Shown one piece after another: positions 9,088 through 19,657 of a stretch of 64,000 bases of DNA. The DNA lies in contig CAVQDH010000005.1 of NCBI GenBank assembly GCA_963711215.1, positions 124,001 to 188,000 on the forward strand. The letters are read 5' to 3'. The position numbers and the translations under genes were made by a program. The notes below the pieces were generated by a model that did not search any database, was not told the DNA's origin, and was given only the letters and a program-made list of their open reading frames with translations. Positions within the stretch are counted from its first letter, which is position 1. Every line of letters starts with the position of its first letter. Source of the DNA: WHUA01 sp963711215. GTDB lineage: Bacteria; Pseudomonadota; Alphaproteobacteria; UBA8366.

Positions 9088-10329
9088 TCAGGACGACGGC
9101 CGCGGGCGGGAGTCCTTGGCGCCGGCGTAGATCGCGACACCCGCCGCAAGCGCCAATGCGATCACGCCGAACACCGCGCGATAGGCCAGCAGGGGCACGC
9201 GTCCCTGATGCCCCGGAAAGAGCTCGATGAGGAAGCCCGTCGCGATCGGCAGCAGCGTGCAGCCGACCACCTGCGCCAGATTGACCAGCGTCACGCCCCG
9301 CCCGGCAAGGTGATCGGGATAAAGGCTTCGGCCATGCGCGACGATGACGATGCCATAGGATGTGACGAAGCAGTGGGCGACCAGCAGGCCCACGGCCAGC
9401 TCCACCGGCAAGGCGGAAGGAACGGCAAGCCCGCCGAGAACCGCAAGCGTCAGCAGGGCGCCGCCGATCACCACCGTCTTGCGCGAATTGAACAGCCTGT
9501 CGAGCGGCCCGTAGCAGAGGATGCCCAGCACCTGGGCCACCCCCATGGCGAGAAGCACGTTGCCGCGCGCCACGGTGTCCATGCCGTATACATCGTGAAG
9601 ATAAGGGCTGGCCCAAAGGCCCAGCACCGTCAGCATGCTGGCGTAGGCGAAGGTGTGCATCGCCAGTATCCGGGGCAAGCCTTCCGCGCGGATCACGTCG
9701 CAAAGGCCGCGTAGGGTCGCACCCAGCCCTTCCCCATTGCCTTCGAACGGGCGTCCATCGGGCCGATCCCGCACGACGAAGAAGAAAACGGCTCCGACGA
9801 TGGCCGTCACGCCGGCCATGACGACGAAGGCCATGCGCCATCCGATGGTGTCCGACGCCCAGGCAAGCGGCGTCGCGCCGAGCAAGGTCCCGAGATTGCT
9901 GAGCGCGAAGACCCAGCTCATCACCGTGGTCATGTGCTCGCCGGGATACCAGCGCGAGGTGAGCACGACCGCCCCCATGAAGCTGCCAGCGCAGCCAACC
10001 CCGAGCAGGATGCGGGCGACGATCAGCGACGGCGCCGAGACGGCGGCCGCGTGCGCCAGGGCGCCGACCACCGCAACGATGGTGAGTGTAGCGATCGTTC
10101 GCCGCGGCCCAAAGCGGTCGAACAGCATACCACAGGGCAGCTGCAAGACCGCGAGCGCCAGGAAGAATGCGCCGTTCGCCGTGCCCAGGCTGGCCGGGCT
10201 CAAGGAAAGATCGCGCATCAGCTCGGGCGCGATCACGCCGCCCGACACGCGATAGAACTGGCTCAGCACGGTTATCGCGGCCAGCATCGCGATAAGGCGC
10301 GCGCCGGCTTGTTTCGACCGGTTCTGCAT
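9088..10329 (-). CDS. MFS transporter
   Basis: About 413 residues with around 12 hydrophobic segments and the MFS loop motif between TM2 and TM3 (GMLFDRFGPRR). The start chosen is the ATG at 10329 (MQNRSKQAG), preceded by GGGGAC; the longer reading to 10497 overlaps the neighbouring gene and adds a non-conserved extension. It lies on the same strand as the TPP-enzyme operon, 76 bp upstream of it. Role: inner-membrane uptake or efflux of a small, probably anionic, substrate; substrate not predictable. Confidence 0.85.
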   Translation of the reverse strand: MQNRSKQAGARLIAMLAAITVLSQFYRVSGGVIAPELMRDLSLSPASLGTANGAFFLALAVLQLPCGMLFDRFGPRRTIATLTIVAVVGALAHAAAVSAPSLIVARILLGVGCAGSFMGAVVLTSRWYPGEHMTTVMSWVFALSNLGTLLGATPLAWASDTIGWRMAFVVMAGVTAIVGAVFFFVVRDRPDGRPFEGNGEGLGATLRGLCDVIRAEGLPRILAMHTFAYASMLTVLGLWASPYLHDVYGMDTVARGNVLLAMGVAQVLGILCYGPLDRLFNSRKTVVIGGALLTLAVLGGLAVPSALPVELAVGLLVAHCFVTSYGIVIVAHGRSLYPDHLAGRGVTLVNLAQVVGCTLLPIATGFLIELFPGHQGRVPLLAYRAVFGVIALALAAGVAIYAGAKDSRPRPSS

Positions 10330-10438
10330 TGTCCCCGCAGCAAGCGTCGGCGTCACCGCCGAGGCCAGATCCACTTTTCCGGATCGACGCGTGCCACTCG
10401 CAGGATTGGGCAGCAGCGACAGGTCCTGCGCAACGCGC

Positions 10439-13016
10439 TCAGCCGGATCTACCGATAATCCCATCGCGGCATTCGGCCTCGCCGCCGAAGACGGCAAAGA
10501 CGTGACCGAACCGGGCGGCTCCGTTGTCGCCCAGCAGACGGCTCATCGGCCATTCTTCCTTCATGTCGCGCCAGAAATAACGATCCGACCAGGGAAACAC
10601 CTTCGGCGCGCCATGGACATACATGTCGGCGAAACACCAGGCGAGCTCGACTTCCCGGTCGGTCATGGCCGCCGCGTCCGGGCTCTCGAACGCGCGCCGG
10701 ACCAGACGGAAATAATCTTCGGCGTCCCGCGCCTCCTGCGTGAACCCCTTTTCCGTAAAGAAGGGCCGGCCGGCCGCCACCGAGATGATGCCCATCATGG
10801 CCATTTCCAAACCGATCGGATTGCTGCGGTAAAGGCCGAGCTGTGCCGCGTCGAGCAGGAGGTAATCGAGCTTCGCGTCGCTCGATTCCACAAGCCTCAC
10901 GTTGCGCGGCAGATCGGTCCAGCGTTCGCGCAAAGCCGACCGGATCCCGGTCGGACCGTCCTGGACATAGAGCCGGATGACGAGCTGCCACTGCGGATGC
11001 TCCTCGAACCATGCCACGGTGCGGAGAATCCAGTCCTTGCCGTCGGCGAAAGCGACGGCGCCGTCACCGGCCGCTCCCGCCGGCACCGGACGGTCGCCGA
11101 ACAACGCGGCGACGGGACGCGAGGGATCGAGACCATGCTCCGACAACGCCGCCAGCGCCTTCTCGGTCGGAAGATGCCGCTTGCGCGGCTCGATCTGGCG
11201 GTAATCGCCGCCCGTCCGACCGGACAGCCAGGCGAGAACGCGCTCGCGCCGGTCCCGCCTCAGCTCGTGCGCGCTATCCGATTGCCAGAGAGCGGTGAAA
11301 TCCCGGTCGGCGCGGGTTCTGTTGCAGGACAGGATGATGGCGGCCGTCCGGTCCGGCGGACGCTCCCATACGATCACCTTTCGCTCGGCCCTGCGCGCGA
11401 TCCAGAACGCGCCGGCGCCCTCCATCATGTCGCCGTTCAGGATGATCAGGTGATGCGGGCCGGCATCAGCGAGATAGGTCGAAAGCCGCCGCATCACGTC
11501 GAGATTGCGGCGCACGCGGTGCGGCCGCAGGAGCGAAACCGGGCTGTCCGGCGCAAAGATCGTACCCGTTGCGCGCAAGCGGGTGATGTCGAGGGCCGCG
11601 ATGCGCTCGGCCTCGCGCTCCATCGCGTCGTCCGCCGCGACCGGATTGAGATCGCGGATGTCGATCAGGTGCAGCCCTTCCGGCAAATCGGATGCGGCGA
11701 GCGCCTTGATCTCACGCGCCATCAGCGCCTCGTCCCAACGGTCGAAGACAGGGTCCGGATCGCAGGCGCCCTCGAAGCGCAGGCCCGGCCACCACAGCAG
11801 GTCGACCCGATGGCCGCGCGCGATCAGGACGCAGGCGATGGCGAAGCTGACCTGGAATTCCTCGGGACGCGTGGCCAGCATGGCGATATGCCGTCCGCCG
11901 GTTCGGGCGAGCGCGGTCCGCGCCCGCGCAACGATCGGGCTCCATGCCGAGACCTGGCGCGCAACGTCCCAGCGGCTGATCGGGTAGGCCGCGGGCGCCG
12001 CCGGCTGTCCCACATAAGTCGGCGACCATGTCGCGGATTCCGGCTGATCGCCGCATCCGTCCGCCTGGACGAGGCCGCCCAGCTTTTCATAGGCCTCCTC
12101 CCAGGGCGAGCCATGCGCCCGAAGCGCCTCTTCGAGATGATGGATGGCCCCGGCCGTATCGTTGCGCCGTTCCTGCAGGAGCGCCATCTCGTAGTGGCAG
12201 CGGGAAAAGGCGAGCGATGCGGTCGCGAAGGCACGCCGCAACCCGGCGACTGACCGCGCATGGTCGGCCGCTTCTGCAAGCACCGCAAGCGCCTCCCGGT
12301 AGGTCGCGGCGGCAGCGTCGATGTCGTCCGACGCCTCCTCGAATTTTGCGACGCCCGACCGCCGAAGTGCCATAAACCAGCAAGGCGTGCGCCCAGGACA
12401 GCCGATGCCGCTGGAGCGTGCGCGGCGAGGCCGTGACGGCCGGCGTGCGAATCCGCGTATAGTCCGAATCGATCTTGCGCCGGGCCCGCCGCATCGTCTC
12501 CCGGCGCAGCGCCGTCGCCGGCGCCCCCCGTCCCGCAGCTTCCAGCAGCACCGCCAGCCGTTCCCGCGCGTCGAGCTTGTCCGGGTCGACGGCGGTCGCC
12601 AATTCGAGGTGGTAGATCGCCTCCTCGGTCTCGCCATCCTCCGCGAGAATCTCGGCGATCTCGAAATGCGCCGGTGCGTAGGTCGGGTCGCGTTGCAGCG
12701 CCTGGCGGTAGGCGTCCATGGCGCTTTGCTTGTTGCCGCATTGGCGCCAGATCCTGGCCGCGTCGCAATACGTGCCCGGCCGCATCGGCTGGGCCGCGAC
12801 GATGCGGTCGAGAAAAGCCGCCGCGCGTATGTAATGCCGGCCGTCCCGGCTGATCGCCGCCGCAAGCATCAGCAGGCGAGCATCATCCGGCGCCTGCTGC
12901 AGCAGGTCCTGGCATGCGGCCATGGCCTCGCCCAGCCTTCCCCGCCGCCGCAGGCCGTCGATTTCAGCCAGTCGGTCCGCGCTTGCGGGCATGCTGGTTT
13001 CCGCCGTCGCCGCCAT
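10439..13016 (-). pseudogene. TPR-repeat protein with capsule/glycosyltransferase-like C-terminal domain, frameshifted
   Basis: The N-terminal part, from the ATG at 13016, holds tandem TPR helices (DRLAEIDGLRRRGRLGEAM..., APAHFEIAEILAEDGETEEA). The frame then changes between about 12360 and 12380 (after SWAHALLVYG). A second frame continues with more TPR-like helices and a large C-terminal domain. That domain resembles GT-B capsule-synthesis proteins (LGLYRSNPIGLEMAMMG, then GRPFFTEKGFTQEA), a typical sugar-nucleotide or acceptor site arrangement. Together about 857 residues. Probable role: cytoplasmic glycosyltransferase or surface-polysaccharide protein using TPRs as a scaffold, as in O-GlcNAc-transferase-like systems. 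The disruption is a net one-base change, genuine or artefactual. Confidence 0.65.
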
Positions 13017-13152
13017 GAAGGTGTCCGTTTACGGTTGACTGAACAAATCTAGTATGCTGCCAAACGTCCGTACTCAATAGCCCTTCGCACGCGCGGCGGC
13101 GACATGCCGGGGACCGGCGACGGACCTCATCCACTCCAAGCCTCAACAAGCC

Positions 13153-15255
13153 ATGAGCATCATGACGAAACCGACCCTTTCCGAAGCCCTTTTCACGCCC
13201 CGCGCCATCGCCTTGATCGGGGCCTCCGACACGCCCGGCCGCAACAACTCGCGGACCCAGCTCTATCTGCGGAAGCACGGCTATACCGGCGCGATCTATC
13301 CGGTGAACCCGAAGCGCGACAGCATCTATGGCGAGACGTGCTATCCGAGCGTCACCGCCATCCCCGGGCCGGTCGACCATGCCTTCGTCACCACCCCGCC
13401 GGCCACCGTGCCGCAGGTGATTCGCGAATGCGGCGCCAAAGGCGTGCCCGTGGCGACGGTCTTCACCGCCGAATTCGCCGAATCGGGCCCGGAGGGCGTG
13501 CGGCTGCAGCAGGAAGTCATCGACGCCGCCAAGGAATGCGGCGTGCGGCTGATCGGGCCGAATTGCATGGGTATCTACAACATGGACCCGCCGGCGACCA
13601 TCGCGCCCAACCTGATCCTGGAGCTGCCGGAGCTCAAGAAGGGCAATATCGGCGTCGTCTCGCACAGCGGCAGCCTGACCGGCACCTTCATCTCGCGCGG
13701 GCAGGCGCGCGGCATGGGTTTCTCCAAGATCGTCTCGATCGGCAACGAAAGCGACATCACGGTCGCCGAGATCGGCGAGATGCTGGTCGACGATCCCAAG
13801 ACGGACGCGATCATCCTGTTCCTCGAGACCGTCCGCTCGGCAGACGCGTTCGCCGCCATGGCGCGCCGGGCCTATGCGAAGCGCAAACCCGTGATCGTCT
13901 ACAAGCTCGGCCGCTCCGAAGCAGCGCAGGAATTCACCGCGTCCCATACCGGCGCCATCGCCGGCACCGATGCGGCGATCGACGCCTTCTTCCGCCAGCA
14001 TGCGGTCATCCGCGTCAACCAGTTCGAGACCCTGTTCGAGCTGCCGATGCTGATCCTCGGGCGCGAGCCGAAGCCGGGGAAGCGGGTTTCCGTGGTCAGC
14101 ACGACCGGCGGCGGCGGCGGCATGATCGTCGACTGCCTCGGCGTGGCCGGCATCGACGCGACCGCCATGCCCGAGGACCGCGCGCGGAAGCTGATGGACA
14201 AGGGCGCAATCTTCTCCAACGGCCCGCTGATCGACCTGACCTTCAAGGGCACCCGGACCGAAAACGTCGCGATGGTGCTGGACGAGCTGGTCGCCATGCC
14301 GGAATGCGAGGGCGTGGTCATGGTGGTCGGCTCGTCGGCGCAGTTCCATCCCGAGCTGGCGCTCAAGCCGTTCCTCAACCTCAAGGGCGCGAAGAAGCCG
14401 CTCGGCGCCTTCCTCGTGCCGGACGCGCCGGAATCGAACCGGCTGCTGACCGACGCCGGCATTGCCGGCTTCCGCACGCCGGAAGGCTGCGCCGACGCCT
14501 TCCGCTGCTGCCTCGGCTGGAATCCGCCGATCGAGGCGCCGAAGAAATCATCGTCCGATATGGGAAAGGTGGCGGAGACGATCGCCGGCCTGCCCAAGGG
14601 CACGCTTGACGAGCGGCATTCGCGATCGGTGTTCGACCAGCTCGGCGTGCCGCAGGCGGCCTCCGCCATTGCCGAAACCGAAGACTCCGCGGCCAAGGAA
14701 GCGAGCAAGGTCGGCTTTCCGCTCGTCGCCAAGATCCTGTCGCCCGACATCGCGCATAAGACGGAAGCGGGCGGCGTCGTGCTCGGCATCCAGGACGAGC
14801 GCGCGCTCGCCGACGCGCTCAAGACCATCCGCGCGCGCGTCGCCGCCTACCGCAAGGATGCGCGGATCGCCGGCTTCCTGCTGCAGAAGATGGAGCGCGG
14901 CCTCGCCGAGGTGCTGCTCGGCTACCGGCTCGATCCGCTGGTCGGCCCCACGGTCGTGCTCGGCACCGGCGGCATCCTGTCGGAAGTCTATGGCGACGTG
15001 GCGATCCGCATCGCGCCCGTCTCAAAGGAGACGGCGCGTGGGATGATCGACGAGGTCAAGGGCCTGGCGCCGATCCGCGGCTATCGCGGGTTGCCGGAAG
15101 GCGACCTGGACGCGCTGGCCGACGCGATCGTCGCGCTGTCGAACCTGGCGCGCTTGCCGCACGAACGCGTGCGCGACGCGGAGATCAACCCCCTCCTGGT
15201 CCGCAAGAAGGGCGAGGGCGTGGTAGCGGTGGACGGCCTGGTTATTCTCGGCTAA
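13153..15255 (+). CDS. acetate--CoA ligase (ADP-forming) family protein
   Basis: A 700-residue single-chain NDP-forming acyl-CoA synthetase. Order: CoA-binding Rossmann domain (RAIALIGASDTPGRNN), succinyl-CoA-ligase-like domains (IGVVSHSGSLTG; the phosphohistidine is likely in EFTASHTGAIAG), then an ATP-grasp domain (GFPLVAKILSPDIAHKTEAGG, near residue 530). It forms or cleaves acyl-CoA with ADP/ATP; the acyl group is unknown. The short gap to the following permease gene (11 bp) suggests co-transcription. ATG at 13153 or 13162 are both possible. Confidence 0.88.
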   Translation: MSIMTKPTLSEALFTPRAIALIGASDTPGRNNSRTQLYLRKHGYTGAIYPVNPKRDSIYGETCYPSVTAIPGPVDHAFVTTPPATVPQVIRECGAKGVPVATVFTAEFAESGPEGVRLQQEVIDAAKECGVRLIGPNCMGIYNMDPPATIAPNLILELPELKKGNIGVVSHSGSLTGTFISRGQARGMGFSKIVSIGNESDITVAEIGEMLVDDPKTDAIILFLETVRSADAFAAMARRAYAKRKPVIVYKLGRSEAAQEFTASHTGAIAGTDAAIDAFFRQHAVIRVNQFETLFELPMLILGREPKPGKRVSVVSTTGGGGGMIVDCLGVAGIDATAMPEDRARKLMDKGAIFSNGPLIDLTFKGTRTENVAMVLDELVAMPECEGVVMVVGSSAQFHPELALKPFLNLKGAKKPLGAFLVPDAPESNRLLTDAGIAGFRTPEGCADAFRCCLGWNPPIEAPKKSSSDMGKVAETIAGLPKGTLDERHSRSVFDQLGVPQAASAIAETEDSAAKEASKVGFPLVAKILSPDIAHKTEAGGVVLGIQDERALADALKTIRARVAAYRKDARIAGFLLQKMERGLAEVLLGYRLDPLVGPTVVLGTGGILSEVYGDVAIRIAPVSKETARGMIDEVKGLAPIRGYRGLPEGDLDALADAIVALSNLARLPHERVRDAEINPLLVRKKGEGVVAVDGLVILG

Positions 15256-15266
15256 GCGTTGCCGGT

Positions 15267-16535
15267 ATGAGCGACGCGTTCGCCGACCCGCGCTACCGAT
15301 TCAGCATCCGCCAATGCTTGATCGGCGGGCAGATGCTGCTGGTCGCCTTTGGCGCGCTCGTGCTCGTGCCCCTGCTGACCGGCCTCGACACGAACGTCGC
15401 GCTGTTCACCGCGGGCCTCGGCACGCTCATCTTCCAGGTCTTCACCAGGGGCAAGGTGCCCGTCTTCCTCGCCTCGTCCTTCGCCTTCATCGCGCCCATC
15501 ATCCATGGCGTGCAGAGCTGGGGAATTCCGGCCACGCTCGGCGGGCTGGTCGCCGCCGGCGGCGTGTATGTCGCGATCAGCCTGCTCGTGCGCATCAAGG
15601 GCAGCGAATACCTGGAGCGGTTCCTGCCCCGCATCGTCACCGGACCGGTCATCATGGTGATCGGGCTCGTCCTGGCGCCCGTCGCGGTGAACATGGCGCT
15701 CGGCAAATCGGGCGACGGAAGCGCCGTCCTGATGCCGCAGGGCGCGGCGATGACGCTGGCAGGGATCGCGCTCGCCGCGACCGTGCTCACCGCGATCATG
15801 GGAAAGGGGCTGTTCCGCATCGTGCCGATCCTGCTCGGCGTCGGTGCGGGATACGCTGCGGCCCTCGTCATGGACCTGAGCGGCGGCCCGGACGTGCTGA
15901 ATTTCGGCGCGGTCGCCGCGGCACCCTGGATCGCCGTACCGTCTTTCACCCTGCCCGAATGGAACCTGTCGGCGATCCTGTTTCTGGTTCCCGTGGCGAT
16001 CGCGCCGGCCATCGAGCATTTCGGCGATATCATCGCCATTGGCGCCGTCACCGGACGGGATTACCTGAAAGACCCAGGCATCCAGAACACAATGCTCGGC
16101 GACGGCATCGCCACCGCTGCCGCGGGGTTTCTCGGCGGTCCGCCTTGCACCACCTATTCCGAAGTAACGGGGGCCGTGACGCTCACGCGCGCCTTCAACC
16201 CGGCTATCATGACCTGGGCGGCGATGTGGGCGATCGTTCTGTCCTTCTCAGGCAAGCTCGGCGCGCTGTTGCGGACCGTCCCATCGCCGGTCATGGGGGG
16301 AATCCTGGTCCTGCTGTTTGGAACGATCACCGTGGTCGGCCTCAGCACGCTCGCCGGCGCGGGACAGGACGAGCTGACGAAACCGCGCAGCCTGGCGATC
16401 ATCGCAATCATCCTCGTCTTCGGCGTCGGCGGCATGCATATCTCGGCCGGCGATTTCGTGCTGAGCGGCATCGGCCTTGCCGGCATCGCAGGGCTGCTGC
16501 TCAACCTGCTGCTGCCCGGCCGCAGCCGGGCCTGA
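15267..16535 (+). CDS. uracil-xanthine permease family (NCS2/SLC23) nucleobase transporter
   Basis: A 422-residue membrane protein with about 14 hydrophobic stretches and NCS2 signature elements. These are the conserved glutamate in IAPAIEHFGDI (TM8), GDGIATAAAGFLGGPPCTTY, and the TM10 region with SPVMGGILVLLFG. Role: proton-coupled uptake of uracil or a related base across the inner membrane. It starts 11 bp after the acyl-CoA synthetase and is probably in the same transcript, though no metabolic link is obvious. Confidence 0.9.
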   Translation: MSDAFADPRYRFSIRQCLIGGQMLLVAFGALVLVPLLTGLDTNVALFTAGLGTLIFQVFTRGKVPVFLASSFAFIAPIIHGVQSWGIPATLGGLVAAGGVYVAISLLVRIKGSEYLERFLPRIVTGPVIMVIGLVLAPVAVNMALGKSGDGSAVLMPQGAAMTLAGIALAATVLTAIMGKGLFRIVPILLGVGAGYAAALVMDLSGGPDVLNFGAVAAAPWIAVPSFTLPEWNLSAILFLVPVAIAPAIEHFGDIIAIGAVTGRDYLKDPGIQNTMLGDGIATAAAGFLGGPPCTTYSEVTGAVTLTRAFNPAIMTWAAMWAIVLSFSGKLGALLRTVPSPVMGGILVLLFGTITVVGLSTLAGAGQDELTKPRSLAIIAIILVFGVGGMHISAGDFVLSGIGLAGIAGLLLNLLLPGRSRA

Positions 16536-16619
16536 GGAAAAATCGGACGACTGCGGCTCGTCGCGAAGCGACAGGCTACGCGAAGCGGCAATTCAGCGGT
16601 ATTCCAGCTCCCTCGAGGC

Positions 16620-17237
16620 CTAGTCCGCGAACAGCCAAGTCGCTTCCTTCTTGTAGCGCTGCTCGAAAGCCTCGAACTCCTTCTCGTACTCCATCGTCAC
16701 GTCGATGTCGTCGAGCCCTTTCAGCATGCGGTATTTGCCGAAAGCATCGATCTCGAAGGCATAGCTCTTGCCGTCCGGCCCGGTGACCGTCTGCGCCGCC
16801 AGGTCGATCGTGATCTTTGAACCCGGCTTGTCGTTGATCTGCTTGCGCAGCGTGGCGCAATCCTGCCGCGACAGGCGCACCGGCAGCATGCCGTTCTTCA
16901 TCGCATTGTTGAAATGGATGTCGCCGAAGCTGGGCGCGATGACGCAGCGGATGTCGTTCGCCACCAGCGTCCACACCGCCCCTTCGCGCGACGAGCCGCA
17001 GCCCCAGTTCTCGTCCGCGACGATGATCTGGCCGCTGCGATAGGGCTTCTTATTCAGGATGAAGTCCGGCCGTTCCTTGCCCTCCTTGTCGAAGCGCAGG
17101 TCGTGGAACAGGAAGGTCTTGTAATCCGGGTCCGTCCGGGGCCGCGGCAAAAAGCGCACCGGAATGATCTGATCGGTGTCGACATTCACCATGTCGATCG
17201 GAACGGCGACCGCGGTGAGCGTGGTGAAAGCCTGCAT
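16620..17237 (-). CDS. leuD: 3-isopropylmalate dehydratase small subunit
   Basis: A 205-residue LeuD. Typical start MQAFTTLTAVAVPIDMVNVD, the DTDQIIP motif, and NWGCGSSREGAVW for swivelling-domain substrate binding. It pairs with LeuC to isomerise 2- to 3-isopropylmalate in leucine biosynthesis. The ATG at 17237 is 1 bp after the LeuC stop, so the subunits are translationally coupled. Full family length; no anomalies. Confidence 0.97.
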   Translation of the reverse strand: MQAFTTLTAVAVPIDMVNVDTDQIIPVRFLPRPRTDPDYKTFLFHDLRFDKEGKERPDFILNKKPYRSGQIIVADENWGCGSSREGAVWTLVANDIRCVIAPSFGDIHFNNAMKNGMLPVRLSRQDCATLRKQINDKPGSKITIDLAAQTVTGPDGKSYAFEIDAFGKYRMLKGLDDIDVTMEYEKEFEAFEQRYKKEATWLFAD

Positions 17238-17238
17238 C

Positions 17239-18651
17239 TTACTTCTCCTCCATCAGGCGACGGACGTCGGTGAATTTTCCGGTAACGGCGGCAGCCGCCG
17301 CCATCGCCGGGCTGACCAAGTGGGTGCGCGTGCCCGGGCCCTGCCGGCCCCGGAAATTGCGGTTGCTCGTCGACGCGCTCCGTTCGCCGGTGGACAAAAC
17401 ATCCCCGTTCATGCCGGCGCACATCGAGCAGCCGGCGAAGCGCCACTCGAACCCGGCGTCGGTGAAGACCTTGTCGAGGCCTTCGGCCTCGGCCGCCGCT
17501 TTCACCTGCGCCGATCCGGGCGACACCATCGCGGTCACGACCGCCTTGCGCCCCTTCACGACGGACGCGGCAAGGCGCAAATCCTCGATCCGGCTGTTGG
17601 TGCAGGAGCCGATAAAGACGCGATCGACGCTCACGTCCGTGATCCGCATACCCGGCTTCAGCCCCATATAGTCGAGCGCGCGGCGCATCAACTCCCGGCG
17701 CTCCGTATCCGCCACACGCTCCGGGTCGGGGACGGTGTCCGTCACCTTGATGACGTCCTCGGGACTGTTGCCCCAGGTCACCATCGGCGTGATGGCCGCG
17801 CCGTCGACCTCGACCTCCTTGTCGAAGACGGCGCCGTCGTCGCTCGGCAACGTCCGCCAATAGGCGACGGCCTTGTCCCATTCCGCCCCCTTGGGCGCAT
17901 AAGGCCGGCCATGCAAATAGTCGGCGGTCTTGTCGTCAGGCGCCATGACGCCGATGCGCGAGCCCGCCTCGATCGTCATGTTGCTGATCGTGAGCCGCCC
18001 TTCCACGGACAGCGCGCGGATCGCCGGGCCCGCATATTCGATGGCGTAGCCGACGCCGCCCGCGGTGCTGATCTGGCCGATGGTGGCCAGGATCACATCC
18101 TTGCCCGTAACGCCGAAGCCCAGTTTGCCGCCGATGTTGATGCGCATGGTCTTCGGCTTGCGCTGCCACAAGGACTGCGTCGCCATGACATGCGCGACTT
18201 CGGACGCGCCGATGCCGCAGGCGATCGCGCCAAGCGCGCCATGCGTCGAGGTATGGCTGTCGCCGCAGACTAGGAAGATGCCCGGCTGGGTGATGCCCTG
18301 CTCCGGCCCGACGACATGGACGATGCCGTTGCTGGGATCGTCGATGCCGAACTGCCGGACGCCGAATTCCCGCGTGTTCTGGTCGAGGGCAGCCACCTTT
18401 TCATGCAGCTTGGGGTCCTTGATGGCGTCGATCGACCGCTGCGCCGTGGTCGGCGTGTAATGGTCCGGCGTGGCGAATGTCTGATCCGGCCGGCGCAACC
18501 CCCGGTTTTCCCGGCGTATCTGTGTGAAGGCATGGAACGAGCCGTCATGCAGCAGGTGCCGGTCGACATACATCAGGCACATGCCGTCGTCCCGCTGCAC
18601 GATGACGTGGCGGTTCCATATCTTGTCGAACATGGTCTGGGGGCCAGCCAT
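17239..18651 (-). CDS. leuC: 3-isopropylmalate dehydratase large subunit
   Basis: A 470-residue aconitase-fold LeuC. Ligands for the [4Fe-4S] cluster are visible in FIGSCTNSR and GCSMCAGMN near the C-terminus, with VCGDSHTSTHGALG earlier. The start at 18651 (MAGPQTMFDKIW) is chosen because GGAGG lies six bases upstream; longer reading is not conserved. Forms a two-gene operon with leuD. leuB and leuA are not in the window. Confidence 0.97.
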   Translation of the reverse strand: MAGPQTMFDKIWNRHVIVQRDDGMCLMYVDRHLLHDGSFHAFTQIRRENRGLRRPDQTFATPDHYTPTTAQRSIDAIKDPKLHEKVAALDQNTREFGVRQFGIDDPSNGIVHVVGPEQGITQPGIFLVCGDSHTSTHGALGAIACGIGASEVAHVMATQSLWQRKPKTMRINIGGKLGFGVTGKDVILATIGQISTAGGVGYAIEYAGPAIRALSVEGRLTISNMTIEAGSRIGVMAPDDKTADYLHGRPYAPKGAEWDKAVAYWRTLPSDDGAVFDKEVEVDGAAITPMVTWGNSPEDVIKVTDTVPDPERVADTERRELMRRALDYMGLKPGMRITDVSVDRVFIGSCTNSRIEDLRLAASVVKGRKAVVTAMVSPGSAQVKAAAEAEGLDKVFTDAGFEWRFAGCSMCAGMNGDVLSTGERSASTSNRNFRGRQGPGTRTHLVSPAMAAAAAVTGKFTDVRRLMEEK

Positions 18652-18754
18652 ATCTTTCCTCCCTATCGCCGATGAGCGGACGGCCGTCGATGGGCCGTCT
18701 AAGAATGTTCCACGGGAGGATACCCGAAGGGCGCGAAGGCGGCGAATCACACCA

Positions 18755-19657
18755 TCAGGCAGGGTGCAAGGCGGCGGCCCGGGCGCGGCGGCGGACGACG
18801 ATTTCGCGGTGCAGGATATAGATGCCGCTGGCGACGACCAGCACGATCCCGCTGATGACGAACTTGTCCGGCAGGTCGCCCCAGATGAGATATCCCAGCA
18901 GAATCGCCCAGACGATCGTCAGATACCGGAAGGGCGATACGATGACGACCTCGGCATTGCGGAACGCCTCGATCATGCAGTAATGGCCGAAGCCGTTGAA
19001 CAGCCCGGCGATGACCATCAGCGAGAAATCAGGCAGGGTCGGTGTCTTCCAGCCGAAGGGCGCGGAGCAAAGGCCTGCGAACATGACGGTCGCGGTAGAG
19101 GTGACGAGAATGGCGTTCGACGATTCGCTGGCGACCATGCGGCGCGTCACCATATCCCGCACCCCCGTCCAGAACGCCGAGCCGAGCGGGAAGAGCACCG
19201 CCAGCGTGACGACGTTGCTGGTCGGCTTGGTGATGACGAGGATTCCGAGGAACCCCACCATTACCGCGGACCAGCGCCGCCACCCGACCGTCTCGCCGAG
19301 GAGGAAGGTCGCCAGCGCCGTCACGAACAACGGCGTCGAGAAGCCGATCGCCGTGACATCGGCAAGCGGCAGGTAGCGCAGCCCAATGATGTAGACGAAG
19401 GCGGAAAAGACGATGCAGCAGCCCCGCACCACATGGAAGCGCATCCGCGTGATGCGGATCGACAGCCATCCACCCGACCGCGCGATGAGATAGGAGATCG
19501 GCAGCCAGATGAAGATGCCGCGGATGAACATGATCTCGCCGGCCGGATAGCCGACGGTCAGCCATTTCAGGATGGCGTTGTTGGCGGTCATGATGAGGCC
19601 GCCCGCCAACATGAAGCCGATGCCGACGAAGGGTCTGGAAGGTGCGTTTCTTGCCAT
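18755..19657 (-). CDS. EamA/DMT family transporter
   Basis: A 300-residue protein with about ten transmembrane segments arranged as two five-helix EamA repeats (FMLAGGLIMTANNAILKWL at the start; TIVWAILLGYLIWGDLP in the second repeat). RhaT/YdcZ-like exporters of this size move amino acids or other small metabolites out of the cell. It stands alone between leuC (about 100 bp away) and the lactonase-like gene on the opposite strand. Substrate not predictable. Confidence 0.88.
   Translation of the reverse strand: MARNAPSRPFVGIGFMLAGGLIMTANNAILKWLTVGYPAGEIMFIRGIFIWLPISYLIARSGGWLSIRITRMRFHVVRGCCIVFSAFVYIIGLRYLPLADVTAIGFSTPLFVTALATFLLGETVGWRRWSAVMVGFLGILVITKPTSNVVTLAVLFPLGSAFWTGVRDMVTRRMVASESSNAILVTSTATVMFAGLCSAPFGWKTPTLPDFSLMVIAGLFNGFGHYCMIEAFRNAEVVIVSPFRYLTIVWAILLGYLIWGDLPDKFVISGIVLVVASGIYILHREIVVRRRARAAALHPA

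Noticed and set aside
12360..12380. Programmed ribosomal frameshift in the TPR protein
   Set aside because: No slippery heptamer or stimulatory structure is apparent, and similar one-base breaks occur in many unrelated genes here.
12964..14349. Long open frame antisense to the ADP-forming acyl-CoA synthetase
   Set aside because: High-GC codon bias produces long open antisense frames; composition (His/Arg/Asp-rich, no fold) is that of a mirror of the real gene.
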